Shown: piece by piece, positions 1 to 8,106 of the stretch
Layout: each line of letters begins with the position of its first letter
Position numbering within the stretch: position 1 is the stretch's first letter
Source of the DNA: CAWAPD01 sp963783865
Lineage (GTDB): Bacteria > Actinomycetota > Thermoleophilia > UBA2241
Reading direction: 5' to 3'
Assembly: GCA_963783865.1 (NCBI GenBank)
Contig: CAWAPD010000001.1
Span: 434,001 to 498,000 of the forward strand
Length of the DNA: 64,000 nt
Made by a program: the position numbers and the translations under genes
The notes under the pieces: generated by a model
The model's input: the letters and a program-made list of their open reading frames with translations, nothing else
Told to the model about the DNA's origin: nothing
Databases searched by the model: none

Positions 1-182
1 GGCTCGTCGTAGTGCAGGACGATGGCGGCGGGCGGGGCGGCGAGCGCCGCCCCGCCCGCCGGATCGGTCGACAACAGCGTCGGCGGCGTGGTGTCGGCGG
101 CGGCGGCCGCGCTGGCGGCGGGGACGAGCCCCGCCGCCAGCGCGGCCACGACCACCACGAAGAAGAAGACGATGCCCTTCAT
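1..182 (-). CDS. Secreted protein with Ig-like/CopC-type domain (5' part only)
   Basis: Only the first 60 codons lie in the window; the gene runs off the left edge. The start is the ATG at 180-182 (complement). Residues 1-27 form a signal peptide with a hydrophobic run rich in Phe, Val and Ala, ending in an Ala-rich cleavage region. The mature start has DTTPPTLLSTDPAGG followed by a strand ending VLHYDE, the usual opening of bacterial Ig-like (Big_5) or CopC-type domains. It points the same way as the NlpC/P60 gene to its right, about 65 bp apart. Function cannot be given from this fragment; an exported cell-surface or metal-binding protein is an inference. Confidence 0.55.
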   Translation of the reverse strand, partial: MKGIVFFFVVVVAALAAGLVPAASAAAAADTTPPTLLSTDPAGGAALAAPPAAIVLHYDE

Positions 183-246
183 CGGCCGCGAGTCTAGCAG
201 AGGAGCCATCGCGAGCGGCTGCAAAGGGGCGCCACGAGCCGGGCCG

Positions 247-1569
247 CTACGGCGTCCCGGGGGCCGCCGGGGCGGGCGGCGCCGGCGTGACCGGCGCGGA
301 CGGTTCGGGTGATGGCTGCGGCGCCGGCGCCGTCTCGGCGGCGGCCCCCAGCGGCGCCTCGCCCAGCGCCAGCTGGGCCTTGGTCAGCACCCGACGTCCC
401 CAGGCGAAGTCGGTCTGCCAGCTCCATCCCGCCCAGTTCAGCGACGAGAGGCTGACGCCGTCCTGCGACCCGGTCGAGTGGATGAACCACCCGTTCCCGA
501 TGTACAGCGCGGCGTGGTAGATGCTGGCCGCGCTGCTCGACTTGCCGCTGGGCCCGAAGAAGAGGATGTCGCCGGGCTTGAGGTGGGCGCGCGTGATCCT
601 CGTCTTCGCGCCGGCGGCCATCCCGGCCGCGGTGCGCTCGCTCAGCGTGTAGCCGAAGTGGATCTTCAGCACCCACCAGACGAAGCCCGAGCAATCGAAG
701 CCGGCGTGCGCCTGGGTGCCGTACGGCGAAGACTTGGCCGGGTACTCGCCTCCCCACACGTAGGGGAAGCCCGCGTACTTGAAGGCGAACGACAGCACCT
801 GCTTCTGGCGGTCGCTGAGCGCCGGCAGCGCCACGCTGTCGAACGTCGCCAGGCCGTCGATGCGCCAGGCCGAGACGTGCATCGCCTGGTAGAGCGCGTA
901 GGCGACCTCGGACCGGTGCATGCCCTGCCCGGGCGAGACCTCGAGGGCGTCGTCGGAGTGGTCCTTGCGCAGGCCCAGGTACCGTGTGGCCACCTCGGTG
1001 GCGAAGTAGCGCGGCGCGCCCGTCTTCCAGCCGCTGTTCGGCCGCCAGGTGCGCGGGTTCAGGCCGGGGAGCACGCCCCAGTCGTCGGCCGGGTTCTCGA
1101 GCTTGAGCAGGCGCACGATCGCCCCGTCGGCCTGCCACGCCGGCGCGGCGACGGCGGGGTGGAAACCGTCCTTGAAGAGGCCCATCAGCTTGAGGCTGAC
1201 GGCCACCTCGACGTCGTGGAAGAAGGGGTCGTCGGTCGCCAGGTCGGCGATGGGGATGACCGGGTCGATCACGTCGGTCTCGTGGCCCGAGGCGCGGACC
1301 ACGACGCGCGCGAGCTGCTCGCGGGTGATCGCCCTGCCGGGCTTGAACAGGCCGGTCCCGCGATAGTCGTCGAGCAGGTGCATGCCCGGGGAGCCCTGGT
1401 CGGTGACCCAGTCGATCGCCTTGTGGTCCCAGTACTTGGCGGGGACGTCGGTGTACGTCTTGGCGGCGGCGGTGGCCGCCGTGGCGAGCGCGATCGCGAG
1501 CGCGAGCCACAGTACGGCCGCCGCCAAGGCGGGCCTGCGTGCGCGTCCTCTCGTGCCCGATCGTGTCAA
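247..1569 (-). CDS. SLH-domain NlpC/P60 cell-wall endopeptidase
   Basis: Predicted secreted D,L-endopeptidase acting on peptidoglycan stem peptides. The start is a TTG at 1567-1569 preceded by AGAGG at good spacing. Residues 1-36 form a signal peptide. Residues about 37-250 resemble S-layer-homology repeats (KTYTDVPAKYWDHKAI; ITREQLARVV), which would tether the enzyme to wall polymers. The C-terminal NlpC/P60 domain (about 255-385) carries the catalytic Cys293 in FDCSGFVWW and His352 in YHAALYIGNG. The tail (about 405-440) is Pro/Ala-rich and of low complexity. Its leader holds a probable c-di-AMP riboswitch, the usual control for such hydrolases in actinobacteria. It is divergent from the SpoIID gene. 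Confidence 0.85.
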   Translation of the reverse strand: MTRSGTRGRARRPALAAAVLWLALAIALATAATAAAKTYTDVPAKYWDHKAIDWVTDQGSPGMHLLDDYRGTGLFKPGRAITREQLARVVVRASGHETDVIDPVIPIADLATDDPFFHDVEVAVSLKLMGLFKDGFHPAVAAPAWQADGAIVRLLKLENPADDWGVLPGLNPRTWRPNSGWKTGAPRYFATEVATRYLGLRKDHSDDALEVSPGQGMHRSEVAYALYQAMHVSAWRIDGLATFDSVALPALSDRQKQVLSFAFKYAGFPYVWGGEYPAKSSPYGTQAHAGFDCSGFVWWVLKIHFGYTLSERTAAGMAAGAKTRITRAHLKPGDILFFGPSGKSSSAASIYHAALYIGNGWFIHSTGSQDGVSLSSLNWAGWSWQTDFAWGRRVLTKAQLALGEAPLGAAAETAPAPQPSPEPSAPVTPAPPAPAAPGTP

Positions 1570-1644
1570 CGTGCGCCTCTCGTCCGGTGGTACGTACTGC
1601 TATCGGCCCGGGTCGCGGAACCTTGACCGGCAGCGGCGTGGCCC

Positions 1645-1785
1645 GCCGTGCTCACCGGCTGCCTGTCAGGATTCGCCGCCCCGTAGCGTTCTCCCTAGGA
1701 CTCGGCCGTTGCGTACCCCACCATGAACGGCACGGCGAAACCCCCCGTGGGCTCACGGATGACGCCCGCCGGACCGATATCAGTA
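1645..1785 (-). promoter_or_regulatory. Probable c-di-AMP (ydaO/yuaA) riboswitch
   Basis: The leader upstream of the NlpC/P60 gene, read leftward, carries pieces matching the ydaO consensus in the right order: a GGGGGGTTTC block near 1750, GGTGGGGTACGCA near 1720, TAGGGAGAACGCTA at about 1683-1697, then CGAATCCTGACAGG and CCGGTGAGC at 1650-1675. Published actinobacterial members end in CCGAAYCCGNCAGCTAACYCGGTRAGC, and the class often precedes wall hydrolase genes. The limits are approximate and no covariance search was run. The rest of the 381-bp gap (1570-1950) holds divergent promoters and a GC-rich, possibly structured leader for the rightward gene that I cannot assign. Confidence 0.5.
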
Positions 1786-1950
1786 CAAGGGGCCGCGGCG
1801 CGGGCGAGCCTGCGGAACGGCAGGGAAACCGGTACCGACGGCCAAAGGGTAGGGACGTGGCCCGCCCGGACACGCCCGGGTGCGGCGGTTGTCGCCACCG
1901 GGAGGTGGTCGTACCATGCAGACAGAATCGAGATCCGGAGCACCTCTGGG

Positions 1951-3789
1951 ATGACCCCCTCGCAGACCCCGTCGAACAGCTTCCTTCAGCGCGCCGTGCG
2001 CTCACGCTTCGCGCGCCTGATGCTGACGCTCTTCCTGGTCGGCGCGGGCGCGGCGGCGGCCGCGTTCGCGGCCGCCGCCCCCGCCCGCGCCCAGACGCAG
2101 ACCACCTTCTCCCTGGTCGGCCGCGGCTGGGGCCATGGCATCGGCATGAGCCAGTGGGGCGCCTACGGCTACGCCAGGCACGGGTGGAAGTACGCCGCCA
2201 TCATCAAGCACTACTACACGGGCGTCACGCTGGGAAAGGTGAGCAACCCGATCGTCCGCGTGATGCTCAACCAGGGGCTCAGCTCGGTGAGCGTGGCCGA
2301 CAGCAGCGCCTTCAAGGCCATCTCCGGGTCGAAGACCGTGTCGATCGCGGCCGGCGCGACGGCCAAGCTCACCTGGTCGTCGGGCAAGTACAAGCTCACG
2401 GCCGGCTCGAGCTCGTGGACCTTCTCCAACCCGATCGTCTTCGCGGCGGGAAGCTCGCGGCTGAACCTGCGCAACGCGAGCCAGAACGGCTACGTCGGCC
2501 ACTACCGCGGCCAGCTCCGCGTGCTGCACTACACGGCCGGGTTCATGGTCGTGAACAAGCTGGCGCTCGAGAGCTACCTCTGCGGCGTGGTCCCGCACGA
2601 GTCGCCCTCGGGGTGGCCGGCGGAGGCGCTCAAGGCCCAGGCCGTGGCCGCTCGCTCGTACGCCTACCGCTCAATCGGCAAGTCGGGCGCCTTCGACGTG
2701 TACTGCACCACGGCGAGCCAGATGTACGAGGGGTCCGACAACGACGCCACGAGCACGAACGCCGCGGTCGCAGCGACCAAGGGGATCGTGCCCAAGTCCG
2801 CCGGCAGCGCGATCACGGCGTACTTCTTCTCGACGTCGGGAGGCCACACCGAGAACATCGAGTACCAGTGGCCCGGTTCCGCGGCGGTGCCGTATCTCAA
2901 GGGCGTCTCCGATCCGTATGAGCCCGCGTACGACGCCGCGACCGGCACCGGCGCCTACTACCACATCTGGCCGGACAATCCGATCGTGCGCGCAGCGTCG
3001 ACCATCGCCGGCGAGCTGGGCACGTACAACGCGGTCTCTCGCACGTTCGGCGTCAAGGGCATCCTGCGGGCGATCTACGTGGTCAAGCACGGTACCTCGC
3101 CGCGCGTGGTCAAGGCGCTGGTGATCGGCGACGCCGGCTATTCGACGATCGCCGGCTACCAGCTGCGGCTCTACTTGAACTTGCGTGACAGCTGGGTCTC
3201 GTTGACCTCGCTGTCGATCTCGCCGTCGGCGGCCACCAAGAGGGTCGTCACCTACGGCAAGTCGACGGCGCTGAGCGGCCGGCGGTATCGGGGCCTGGCC
3301 GACGGCACGACGGTGACGATCCACCGCAAGCCGCACGGCGGGAGCTGGACCACCGCCAAGGTGGCGACGACCCGCGGCTCGCTGACGCTCGGCGGCTACA
3401 CCGTCTGGTACTCGGACTACAGGCGCAGCGTCACGCCGCTCAAGAACACGCAGTACTACTTCACCTCGTCGCCCGGCACCACGGCCAAGACGACGATCTA
3501 CGTGAAGCCGGCGGTGACGCTGGCGGCGTCGTCCACCTCCCCGGCCGCCGGAGACACGGTGACCTTCACCGGCACGGTCAAGCCGGTCGTCGCGGGCGAA
3601 ACGCTGTGGCTGCAGACCAAGAGCGGCACCACCTGGAAGGACCTGGACAGCACGACGCTGAAGGGCGACGGCACGTTCTCGATCGACTGGAAGGCCACAT
3701 CGGGGACGACCGCGTTCCGCCTGCGGGTGCCCAAGACCGCCAGCATGGCGCAGGGTACCAGCGGTACGGTGACCGTCACCGTACCGTGA
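1951..3789 (+). CDS. SpoIID/LytB-domain secreted protein
   Basis: Probable peptidoglycan-modifying protein of the SpoIID/LytB family; SpoIID itself is a lytic transglycosylase. I chose the ATG at 1951, with GGAG about 11 nt upstream, because it gives a clean signal peptide (residues about 15-47); longer in-frame starts add a basic, non-conserved tail. The mature protein opens with GRGWGHGIGMSQWGAYG, the family's glycine-rich hallmark. The core follows: ALESYLCGVVPHE, then AVAARSYAY, QMYEG and FFSTSGGHTEN, which include the conserved Glu and Ser/Gly blocks. The C-terminal part (about 430-612) is beta-rich with Ig-like repeats (SPAAGDTVTFTGTV). 612 aa; divergent from the NlpC/P60 gene. Confidence 0.85.
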   Translation: MTPSQTPSNSFLQRAVRSRFARLMLTLFLVGAGAAAAAFAAAAPARAQTQTTFSLVGRGWGHGIGMSQWGAYGYARHGWKYAAIIKHYYTGVTLGKVSNPIVRVMLNQGLSSVSVADSSAFKAISGSKTVSIAAGATAKLTWSSGKYKLTAGSSSWTFSNPIVFAAGSSRLNLRNASQNGYVGHYRGQLRVLHYTAGFMVVNKLALESYLCGVVPHESPSGWPAEALKAQAVAARSYAYRSIGKSGAFDVYCTTASQMYEGSDNDATSTNAAVAATKGIVPKSAGSAITAYFFSTSGGHTENIEYQWPGSAAVPYLKGVSDPYEPAYDAATGTGAYYHIWPDNPIVRAASTIAGELGTYNAVSRTFGVKGILRAIYVVKHGTSPRVVKALVIGDAGYSTIAGYQLRLYLNLRDSWVSLTSLSISPSAATKRVVTYGKSTALSGRRYRGLADGTTVTIHRKPHGGSWTTAKVATTRGSLTLGGYTVWYSDYRRSVTPLKNTQYYFTSSPGTTAKTTIYVKPAVTLAASSTSPAAGDTVTFTGTVKPVVAGETLWLQTKSGTTWKDLDSTTLKGDGTFSIDWKATSGTTAFRLRVPKTASMAQGTSGTVTVTVP

Positions 3790-3806
3790 CCGGCCCGGGC
3801 TGAGGC

Positions 3807-4016
3807 TTAGAGCGAGCGGGCGGCCGGCTCGTCGCCGGCGTCGTTCTCACTCCGCCGGCGAGTCCCGGCCGCCGGCAGCGCGATCACGTCGCCGGGAGCG
3901 CCGTCGGCCCCGTCCGGCGGCAGCGGCCGCCCTTCGGCGGCGAGCCGCTCCTCCATCTCGATCCGCACCCACGCGTCGATCGCGTGGCGCCGTCTCTGCT
4001 GACGTCGGGTGAACAT
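3807..4016 (-). CDS. Small basic/acidic protein, probably Pho-regulated
   Basis: A 69-residue ORF of unknown function. It starts MFTRRQQRRRHAIDAWVRIE, continues with a charged helix (MEERLAAEGRPLPP) and ends in a low-complexity tail. The case that it is real comes from its promoter: a -10 box (TACGTT) ends 9 nt before the ATG, and three 11-nt PHO-type repeats lie just upstream with the same spacing as at pstS and the regulator gene. The transcript would be leaderless. The basic N-terminus could contact nucleic acid or phospholipid, but that is a guess. It converges on the SpoIID gene with 17 bp between stops. A longer in-frame ATG at 4118 would run through the PHO repeats and is rejected. Confidence 0.45.
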   Translation of the reverse strand: MFTRRQQRRRHAIDAWVRIEMEERLAAEGRPLPPDGADGAPGDVIALPAAGTRRRSENDAGDEPAARSL

Positions 4017-4025
4017 CTCGACCGG

Positions 4026-4068
4026 AACGTAGCCCGGGACTGTGAGTATCGTGTAAGCATCGTGTGAC
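4026..4068 (-). promoter_or_regulatory. PHO-box-type promoter, leaderless
   Basis: Leftward: repeats GTCACACGATG (4058-4068), CTTACACGATA (4047-4057) and CTCACAGTCCC (4036-4046), all 11 nt, then GG and the -10 box TACGTT (4026-4031). The proximal repeat plus -10 matches the pstS promoter at 18 of 22 positions, with the same distance. The ATG at 4016 sits where transcription should start. Confidence 0.6.
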
Positions 4069-4188
4069 GGTCGCGTTTCGCTGCATCCCCTGGCCGGATG
4101 CTCACACGCCGTTCGCATCCCTCAAACCTCCAAACGGACACAGGTGGAAGCCACGGACTGCCCGGCGACGACACGCGAGGAGAAGGCC

Positions 4189-4248
4189 ATGTGCACGTAC
4201 ACGTGCCCCGAATGCGGCGAGAGTTCGCGATCTCCGATGCCGGCGTGA
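4189..4248 (+). pseudogene. Possible broken small zinc-ribbon protein
   Basis: A well-placed AGGAGAAGGCC precedes an ATG that opens MCTYTCPECGE, a start typical of small CPxCG zinc ribbons, but the frame stops after 19 codons. In a second frame the sequence goes on as REFAISDAGVTAGRACRC, and in a third as ACMACPG, so the Cys pairs a zinc ribbon needs are spread over three frames between 4189 and about 4300. This fits a damaged or mis-sequenced small gene. The rest of 4119-4503 holds only the hairpin at 4362-4397 and GC-rich sequence. Confidence 0.25.
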
Positions 4249-4361
4249 CCGCTGGCCGCGCGTGTCGATGCCTCGCGCCTGCATGGCCTGTCCAGGGGTC
4301 GATGCCGCTCGGGTGCAGTCCGCGCCGTATGCCGCGAAGCGGTGCCGGGAGAGGGTGCCGA

Positions 4362-4397
4362 CCGGGCGGGGTCTCCCCCTGAGGGGAGCCCGCCCGG
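4362..4397. terminator. GC-rich hairpin with 2-nt bulge
   Basis: CCGGGCGGG pairs with CCCGCCCGG (9 bp), then CTCCCC with GGGGAG (6 bp) after a bulged GT at 4371-4372; loop CTGA. There is no U-tract. It lies about 105 bp past the phoU stop, so it could end leftward transcripts from phoU or rightward ones from the zinc-ribbon remnant. Confidence 0.45.
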
Positions 4398-4503
4398 CCG
4401 GCGGGGGGAAAGGCCTCACCGCCGGGCAGGCGGCGGAGAGGCTCTCGGCGACGGAGGCACGGCGGGTGGGTGGGGGAAGGGGCAGGCCCGCCCGCCGCCC
4501 CCG

Positions 4504-5211
4504 TCACTCTTTCAGCGTCTCGCCGTTGACGATGCCCATCGCCTCGGCGACCGCCCGCTTGACCGAATGCCTGGGGATCTCGCCGTCGACCATGTAGATC
4601 ACGTCCTCGGCGATGGCCGTGGCGTGGTCGGCGATGCGCTCCGTGTAGCGCGACACCTGCAGCAGCAACAGCACCGGGTCGAGCCACTCGGGCCGCGCGC
4701 AGACCGCGTCGTGCAAGGCGGCCGTGAGCTCCCGGTCCAGATCGTCGATCTCGTCGTCGGCCATCAGCACCGTGCGGGCCAGCTCGGAGTCGCCGCGCAC
4801 GAGTGCGTCGAGCGAGGTGGCGATCATCCGCTGCGTCTTGGTCGCCATCCCGGCGATGTCGAACGGCACGACGACCTGCTCCATCCCCGAGAGAAGGCGG
4901 GCCCGGGCGGCGATGTTCACCGCCAGATCGCCGAGCCGCTCGAGAGTGGTGTTGACCTTGATCGTCGTCACCAGGAACCGCAGGTCGCCGGCCACAGGCT
5001 GGTACAGGGCCATGGTCCTGAGGCACTCTTCCTCGATGTCGACCTCCATGAGGTCGATCGGGAAGTCGGAGTCGACCACCTCGGTGGCGAGCTCCGGGTC
5101 GCGTGTCTCGATCGCGGTGAACGCCCGCCGCAGGTTCTCCTCGACGAGCGCGCTCAGGGTCAGGATCCTCTTCTTCAACGCGTCGATCTGGCGCGTCAGC
5201 TGGGTCGCCAT
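4504..5211 (-). CDS. phoU: Phosphate transport regulator PhoU
   Basis: Negative modulator of phosphate uptake and Pho signalling, linking the Pst transporter to the sensor kinase at the membrane. 235 aa from the ATG at 5209-5211, which has GAGGAAGGA upstream; the longer open frame overlaps pstB and is not used. The protein has the two repeated three-helix bundles of the family, each with the metal-binding E/DxxxD signature: TLERLGDLAVNIA in the first half and YTERIADHATAIAEDV in the second. It is the last gene of the pst cluster, 28 bp after pstB. Confidence 0.95.
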   Translation of the reverse strand: MATQLTRQIDALKKRILTLSALVEENLRRAFTAIETRDPELATEVVDSDFPIDLMEVDIEEECLRTMALYQPVAGDLRFLVTTIKVNTTLERLGDLAVNIAARARLLSGMEQVVVPFDIAGMATKTQRMIATSLDALVRGDSELARTVLMADDEIDDLDRELTAALHDAVCARPEWLDPVLLLLQVSRYTERIADHATAIAEDVIYMVDGEIPRHSVKRAVAEAMGIVNGETLKE

Positions 5212-5239
5212 GCCGGTGTCCTTCCTCGGAGTCCGCGGC

Positions 5240-6109
5240 TCAGCCGAAGCGGCCGCTGATGTAGTCCTCGGTGCGCTTCTCGCGCGGGTTCTCGAAGATC
5301 TGGGTGGTCGCCCCGAACTCCACGATGTGGCCCTCGAAGAAGAACGCCGTGTGGTCGGAGACACGCGCCGCCTGCTGCATGTTGTGCGTGACCAGCACGA
5401 TCGTGTAGTCGGACTTGAGCTCGAGCACCAGCTCCTCTATCTTGGCCGTCGCCACGGGGTCGATCGCCGAGCAGGGCTCGTCCATGAGGATGAGCTCGGG
5501 TTCCGCGGCGATCGCTCGCGCGATGCACAAGCGTTGCTGCTGGCCGCCTGACAGCGCCATGCCGGGCTCGCTCAGCTTGCTCTTGACCTCGTCCCACAGG
5601 GCTGAACGGCGCAGGGCGTCCTCGACCCTGTCGGTGAGCTCCGGCTTGCTCAGCTTGAAGTGCTGACGCAGTCCGTAGGCGATGTTGTCGAAGACGGTCA
5701 TCGGGAACGGGCTCGGCTTCTGGAAGATCATGCCGACACGGCGGCGCAGGCTGAGAACGTCGGTACCCGACGCCAGGATGTTCTCGCCGTCGAGCACGAT
5801 CTCGCCGGTCGCCTTCTGGTCGCGGTACAGCTCGTAGATGCGGTTGTAGGTGCGCAGATGGGTCGACTTGCCGCAGCCCGAGGGGCCGATGATCGCCGTG
5901 ACCCGGTTCTCCTTGACCTCGAGGTCGTTCGCGAACAGCGCCTGCTGCTTGCCGTACCAGAAGTCGAGGCCCCGGACCGACAGCTTGCTGGGTAGGGTGT
6001 CGAACTCCTGCGCCGCGTCGTGCCCCGACGTGACCTCCAGGCGCGGCGGCACCGGCCGCTCGGCCACGGGCTCCACGGAGGGATCGGCCATGTCCATGAC
6101 GTCTACCAT
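5240..6109 (-). CDS. pstB: Phosphate ABC transporter ATPase PstB
   Basis: ATP-hydrolysing subunit of the high-affinity phosphate importer on the inner face of the membrane. 289 aa. Walker A GPSGCGKST is at 75-83, the ABC signature LSGGQQQR at 186-193, Walker B LILMDEP at 206-212 and the switch His at 242. Residue 84 is His where most PstB have Phe or Thr. The ATG at 6107-6109 overlaps the end of pstA by 7 nt, suggesting translational coupling; GAGG lies 6 nt upstream. The first 40 residues form a Pro/Glu-rich extension not needed for the fold. An alternative ATG at 6097 is possible. Confidence 0.95.
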   Translation of the reverse strand: MVDVMDMADPSVEPVAERPVPPRLEVTSGHDAAQEFDTLPSKLSVRGLDFWYGKQQALFANDLEVKENRVTAIIGPSGCGKSTHLRTYNRIYELYRDQKATGEIVLDGENILASGTDVLSLRRRVGMIFQKPSPFPMTVFDNIAYGLRQHFKLSKPELTDRVEDALRRSALWDEVKSKLSEPGMALSGGQQQRLCIARAIAAEPELILMDEPCSAIDPVATAKIEELVLELKSDYTIVLVTHNMQQAARVSDHTAFFFEGHIVEFGATTQIFENPREKRTEDYISGRFG

Positions 6110-7023
6110 TCCTTGCCTCGCTGGAAAAGAAGCCGCACGGTGATGTTCACACCGAGCACGGCGACGATGATGAGCAGGGAGCCGCCCCACGCGAGCTCGA
6201 CCAGGTGGGGATAGGGAGTACCTGAGAAGTCGTAGATCTGCTTGGTGAGATTGGCCACCGGGCCACCGAAGTACCCGGACGGGCCGAACAGGCCCGACAT
6301 CCAGTAGGGGCTGCTCAGCGCGGTGAACAGCAGCGGCGCCGTCTCGCCGGCGACCCGGACCACCGCCAGGATGGCGCCGGTGATCAGGCCGGGGCGCGCG
6401 GCGCGCACGACCACGCCCAGCGTCGCCCGCCAGCGCGGCACCCCCATCGCCAGGGCCGACTCGCGCAGCTCGTTGGGCACCAGGTTGAGGATGTCCTCAG
6501 ACGTCCTGATCATGACCGGGAGCATGAGGAACGCGAGGGCGACCGACGCCGAGAACCCTGAGAAATGATGCAGGGTGACGACCAGGATGCCGTAGGCGAA
6601 CATGCCGGCGATGATCGACGGCACGCCCAGAACGAGGTTGGTGACGGCCCGGATGCCGGTCGCGACGCGGCCGGCGCGGCCGAACTCCGACAGGTAGATC
6701 GCGCCGAAGAAGCCAAGTGGCAGGCCGATGAGCGTCGCGCCGGCGGTGATCACGATCGTGCCGATGATGCAGTTCGCCAGGCCGCCGCCAGGCTGGTTGC
6801 CCACCGGCGGGAGCTGCGTGAAGAAGGCGAGGTTCCAGGCGTGGATGCCGCGCACGACCACAGTGGTCACGATCCAGCCCATGACGCCCACGCCGATGGC
6901 GGCCGCCATCCACGCCGCGCCGGTGACGCCGCGGTCGACCAGGCGGCGACGGCGCACCGAGCGCGGCCGTAGCACCGGCCGCGCTCCGGGCGTCGTCGCC
7001 ACCTGAGGCGCCGCGGCGCTCAT
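6103..7023 (-). CDS. pstA: Phosphate ABC transporter permease PstA
   Basis: One of the two membrane subunits forming the phosphate channel. 306 aa from the ATG at 7021-7023, which overlaps the pstC stop as ATGA; the longer frame upstream is rejected. A basic N-terminus (about 40 residues) is followed by six predicted membrane helices. The cytoplasmic coupling loop that docks on PstB is visible as PNELRESALAMGVPRWRATLGVVV. It overlaps pstB by 7 nt at its end (FQRGKEW-stop), so pstC, pstA and pstB are tightly coupled. Confidence 0.95.
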   Translation of the reverse strand: MSAAAPQVATTPGARPVLRPRSVRRRRLVDRGVTGAAWMAAAIGVGVMGWIVTTVVVRGIHAWNLAFFTQLPPVGNQPGGGLANCIIGTIVITAGATLIGLPLGFFGAIYLSEFGRAGRVATGIRAVTNLVLGVPSIIAGMFAYGILVVTLHHFSGFSASVALAFLMLPVMIRTSEDILNLVPNELRESALAMGVPRWRATLGVVVRAARPGLITGAILAVVRVAGETAPLLFTALSSPYWMSGLFGPSGYFGGPVANLTKQIYDFSGTPYPHLVELAWGGSLLIIVAVLGVNITVRLLFQRGKEW

Positions 7024-8018
7024 GCCCGGCCCCCGGTCATCTTGCGAGCCCGCCCCAGCCACCACTGGGCGATCACCTGGAACACCATCGTGATCGCGAA
7101 CAGGATGAGCGCCAGCTCGACGAGGGCGCTCGTCTCGAGCTTGCTCTGCGACTCGCCGAAGCGCAGCGCGATGGTGGCCGCGACGCTGGTGCCGCTCGAG
7201 AACAGCGAGTGCGGCATCGTGGCCGTGTTGCCGCCGATGATCATGGCCACGGCCATCGTCTCGCCGAGCGCCCGTCCAAGGCCGAGGAACACGGCGCCTG
7301 CGATGCCGGCCAGGGCGTAGCGCATGCTGATCTTGCGCATCACCTCGAAGGTCGTAGAGCCCATCCCGTACCCGGCCTCCTTGACGACCCGGGGGACCAT
7401 CTTGAGCACGTCACGCGAGACCGCGGTGACGAAGGGCAGGATCATCAGGGACAACACGACGCCTGCCGTGAAGATGTCGTAGCCGGTGCCCGATGCGCCC
7501 GAGAAGATCCCCAGCCTGCCGAGGGGCGTCGACTGGATCCAGGGCTCCACGTGCTTGGCCATCAGCGGGGCGATCACCATGATGCCCCACAGGCCGAAGA
7601 TGATGCTGGGCACGGCGGCCAGCATCTCGATCGAGGTGCCCAGCACACGCGAGACCGAGGGCGGGACCAGCTCGACCAGCAGCAGCGCGATGGCCAGCGC
7701 CAGTGGCACCGCGATGACCATGGCGATCACCGTCGTCAGCAGCGTCCCCAGCAAGCTGCTCAGGGCGCCGTAAGCGTTGGTGCCCGGGTTGAACGCGAAC
7801 GTGTGGAGCGGCTCCAGGCCCAGCGTCCTGATCGCCAGCCACGAGTTCTGCACCAGCACGCCGATCAGGGCGAGCATGGCGATCGCGACCGAGGCCGCGC
7901 AGACGACCGTGATCCAGCGGAAGAGCGGGTCGCCCCACGAGAAATGGCGGCGGCGACGGGTGCGCTCGCGCGCGCCGCCGCCGTCCTTGCCGAGAACTTC
8001 TGCCTCTACCGTACTCAT
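7020..8018 (-). CDS. pstC: Phosphate ABC transporter permease PstC
   Basis: Partner of PstA in the phosphate channel. 332 aa. A basic stretch (ERTRRRRHFSWGD, about 18-30) precedes the first membrane helix (about 35-60). Further helices include TVIAMVIAVPLALAIALLL and VPSIIFGLWGIMVIAPL. The coupling loop is VKEAGYGMGSTTFEVMRKISM. GGAAGGG lies just upstream of the ATG. Between pstS and this gene sits a perfect 17-bp hairpin (8054-8090), probably lowering permease expression relative to the binding protein. Confidence 0.95.
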   Translation of the reverse strand: MSTVEAEVLGKDGGGARERTRRRRHFSWGDPLFRWITVVCAASVAIAMLALIGVLVQNSWLAIRTLGLEPLHTFAFNPGTNAYGALSSLLGTLLTTVIAMVIAVPLALAIALLLVELVPPSVSRVLGTSIEMLAAVPSIIFGLWGIMVIAPLMAKHVEPWIQSTPLGRLGIFSGASGTGYDIFTAGVVLSLMILPFVTAVSRDVLKMVPRVVKEAGYGMGSTTFEVMRKISMRYALAGIAGAVFLGLGRALGETMAVAMIIGGNTATMPHSLFSSGTSVAATIALRFGESQSKLETSALVELALILFAITMVFQVIAQWWLGRARKMTGGRA

Positions 8019-8053
8019 CAGGCCCTTCCCCCGAAGTAACCCTTGCCGGTTGT

Positions 8054-8090
8054 GCGGCGGGCGGGCGCGCTCCGCGCGCCCGCCCGCCGC
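8054..8090 (-). terminator. Perfect 17-bp hairpin between pstS and pstC
   Basis: The arms at 8054-8070 and 8074-8090 are exact reverse complements with loop TCC; no U-tract follows. It sits inside the pst operon, 16 bp past the pstS stop and 35 bp before the pstC start. The likely role is partial termination or 3'-end protection, so that PstS is made in excess. Confidence 0.7.
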
Positions 8091-8106
8091 TCGTCTCTGC
8101 CCTGGA

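Noticed and set aside
1800..1900. c-di-GMP or cobalamin riboswitch in front of the SpoIID gene (GGGAAACC, GACGGCC and AAAGGG pieces)
   Set aside because: Only scattered short matches; the order and the paired regions do not fit either consensus.
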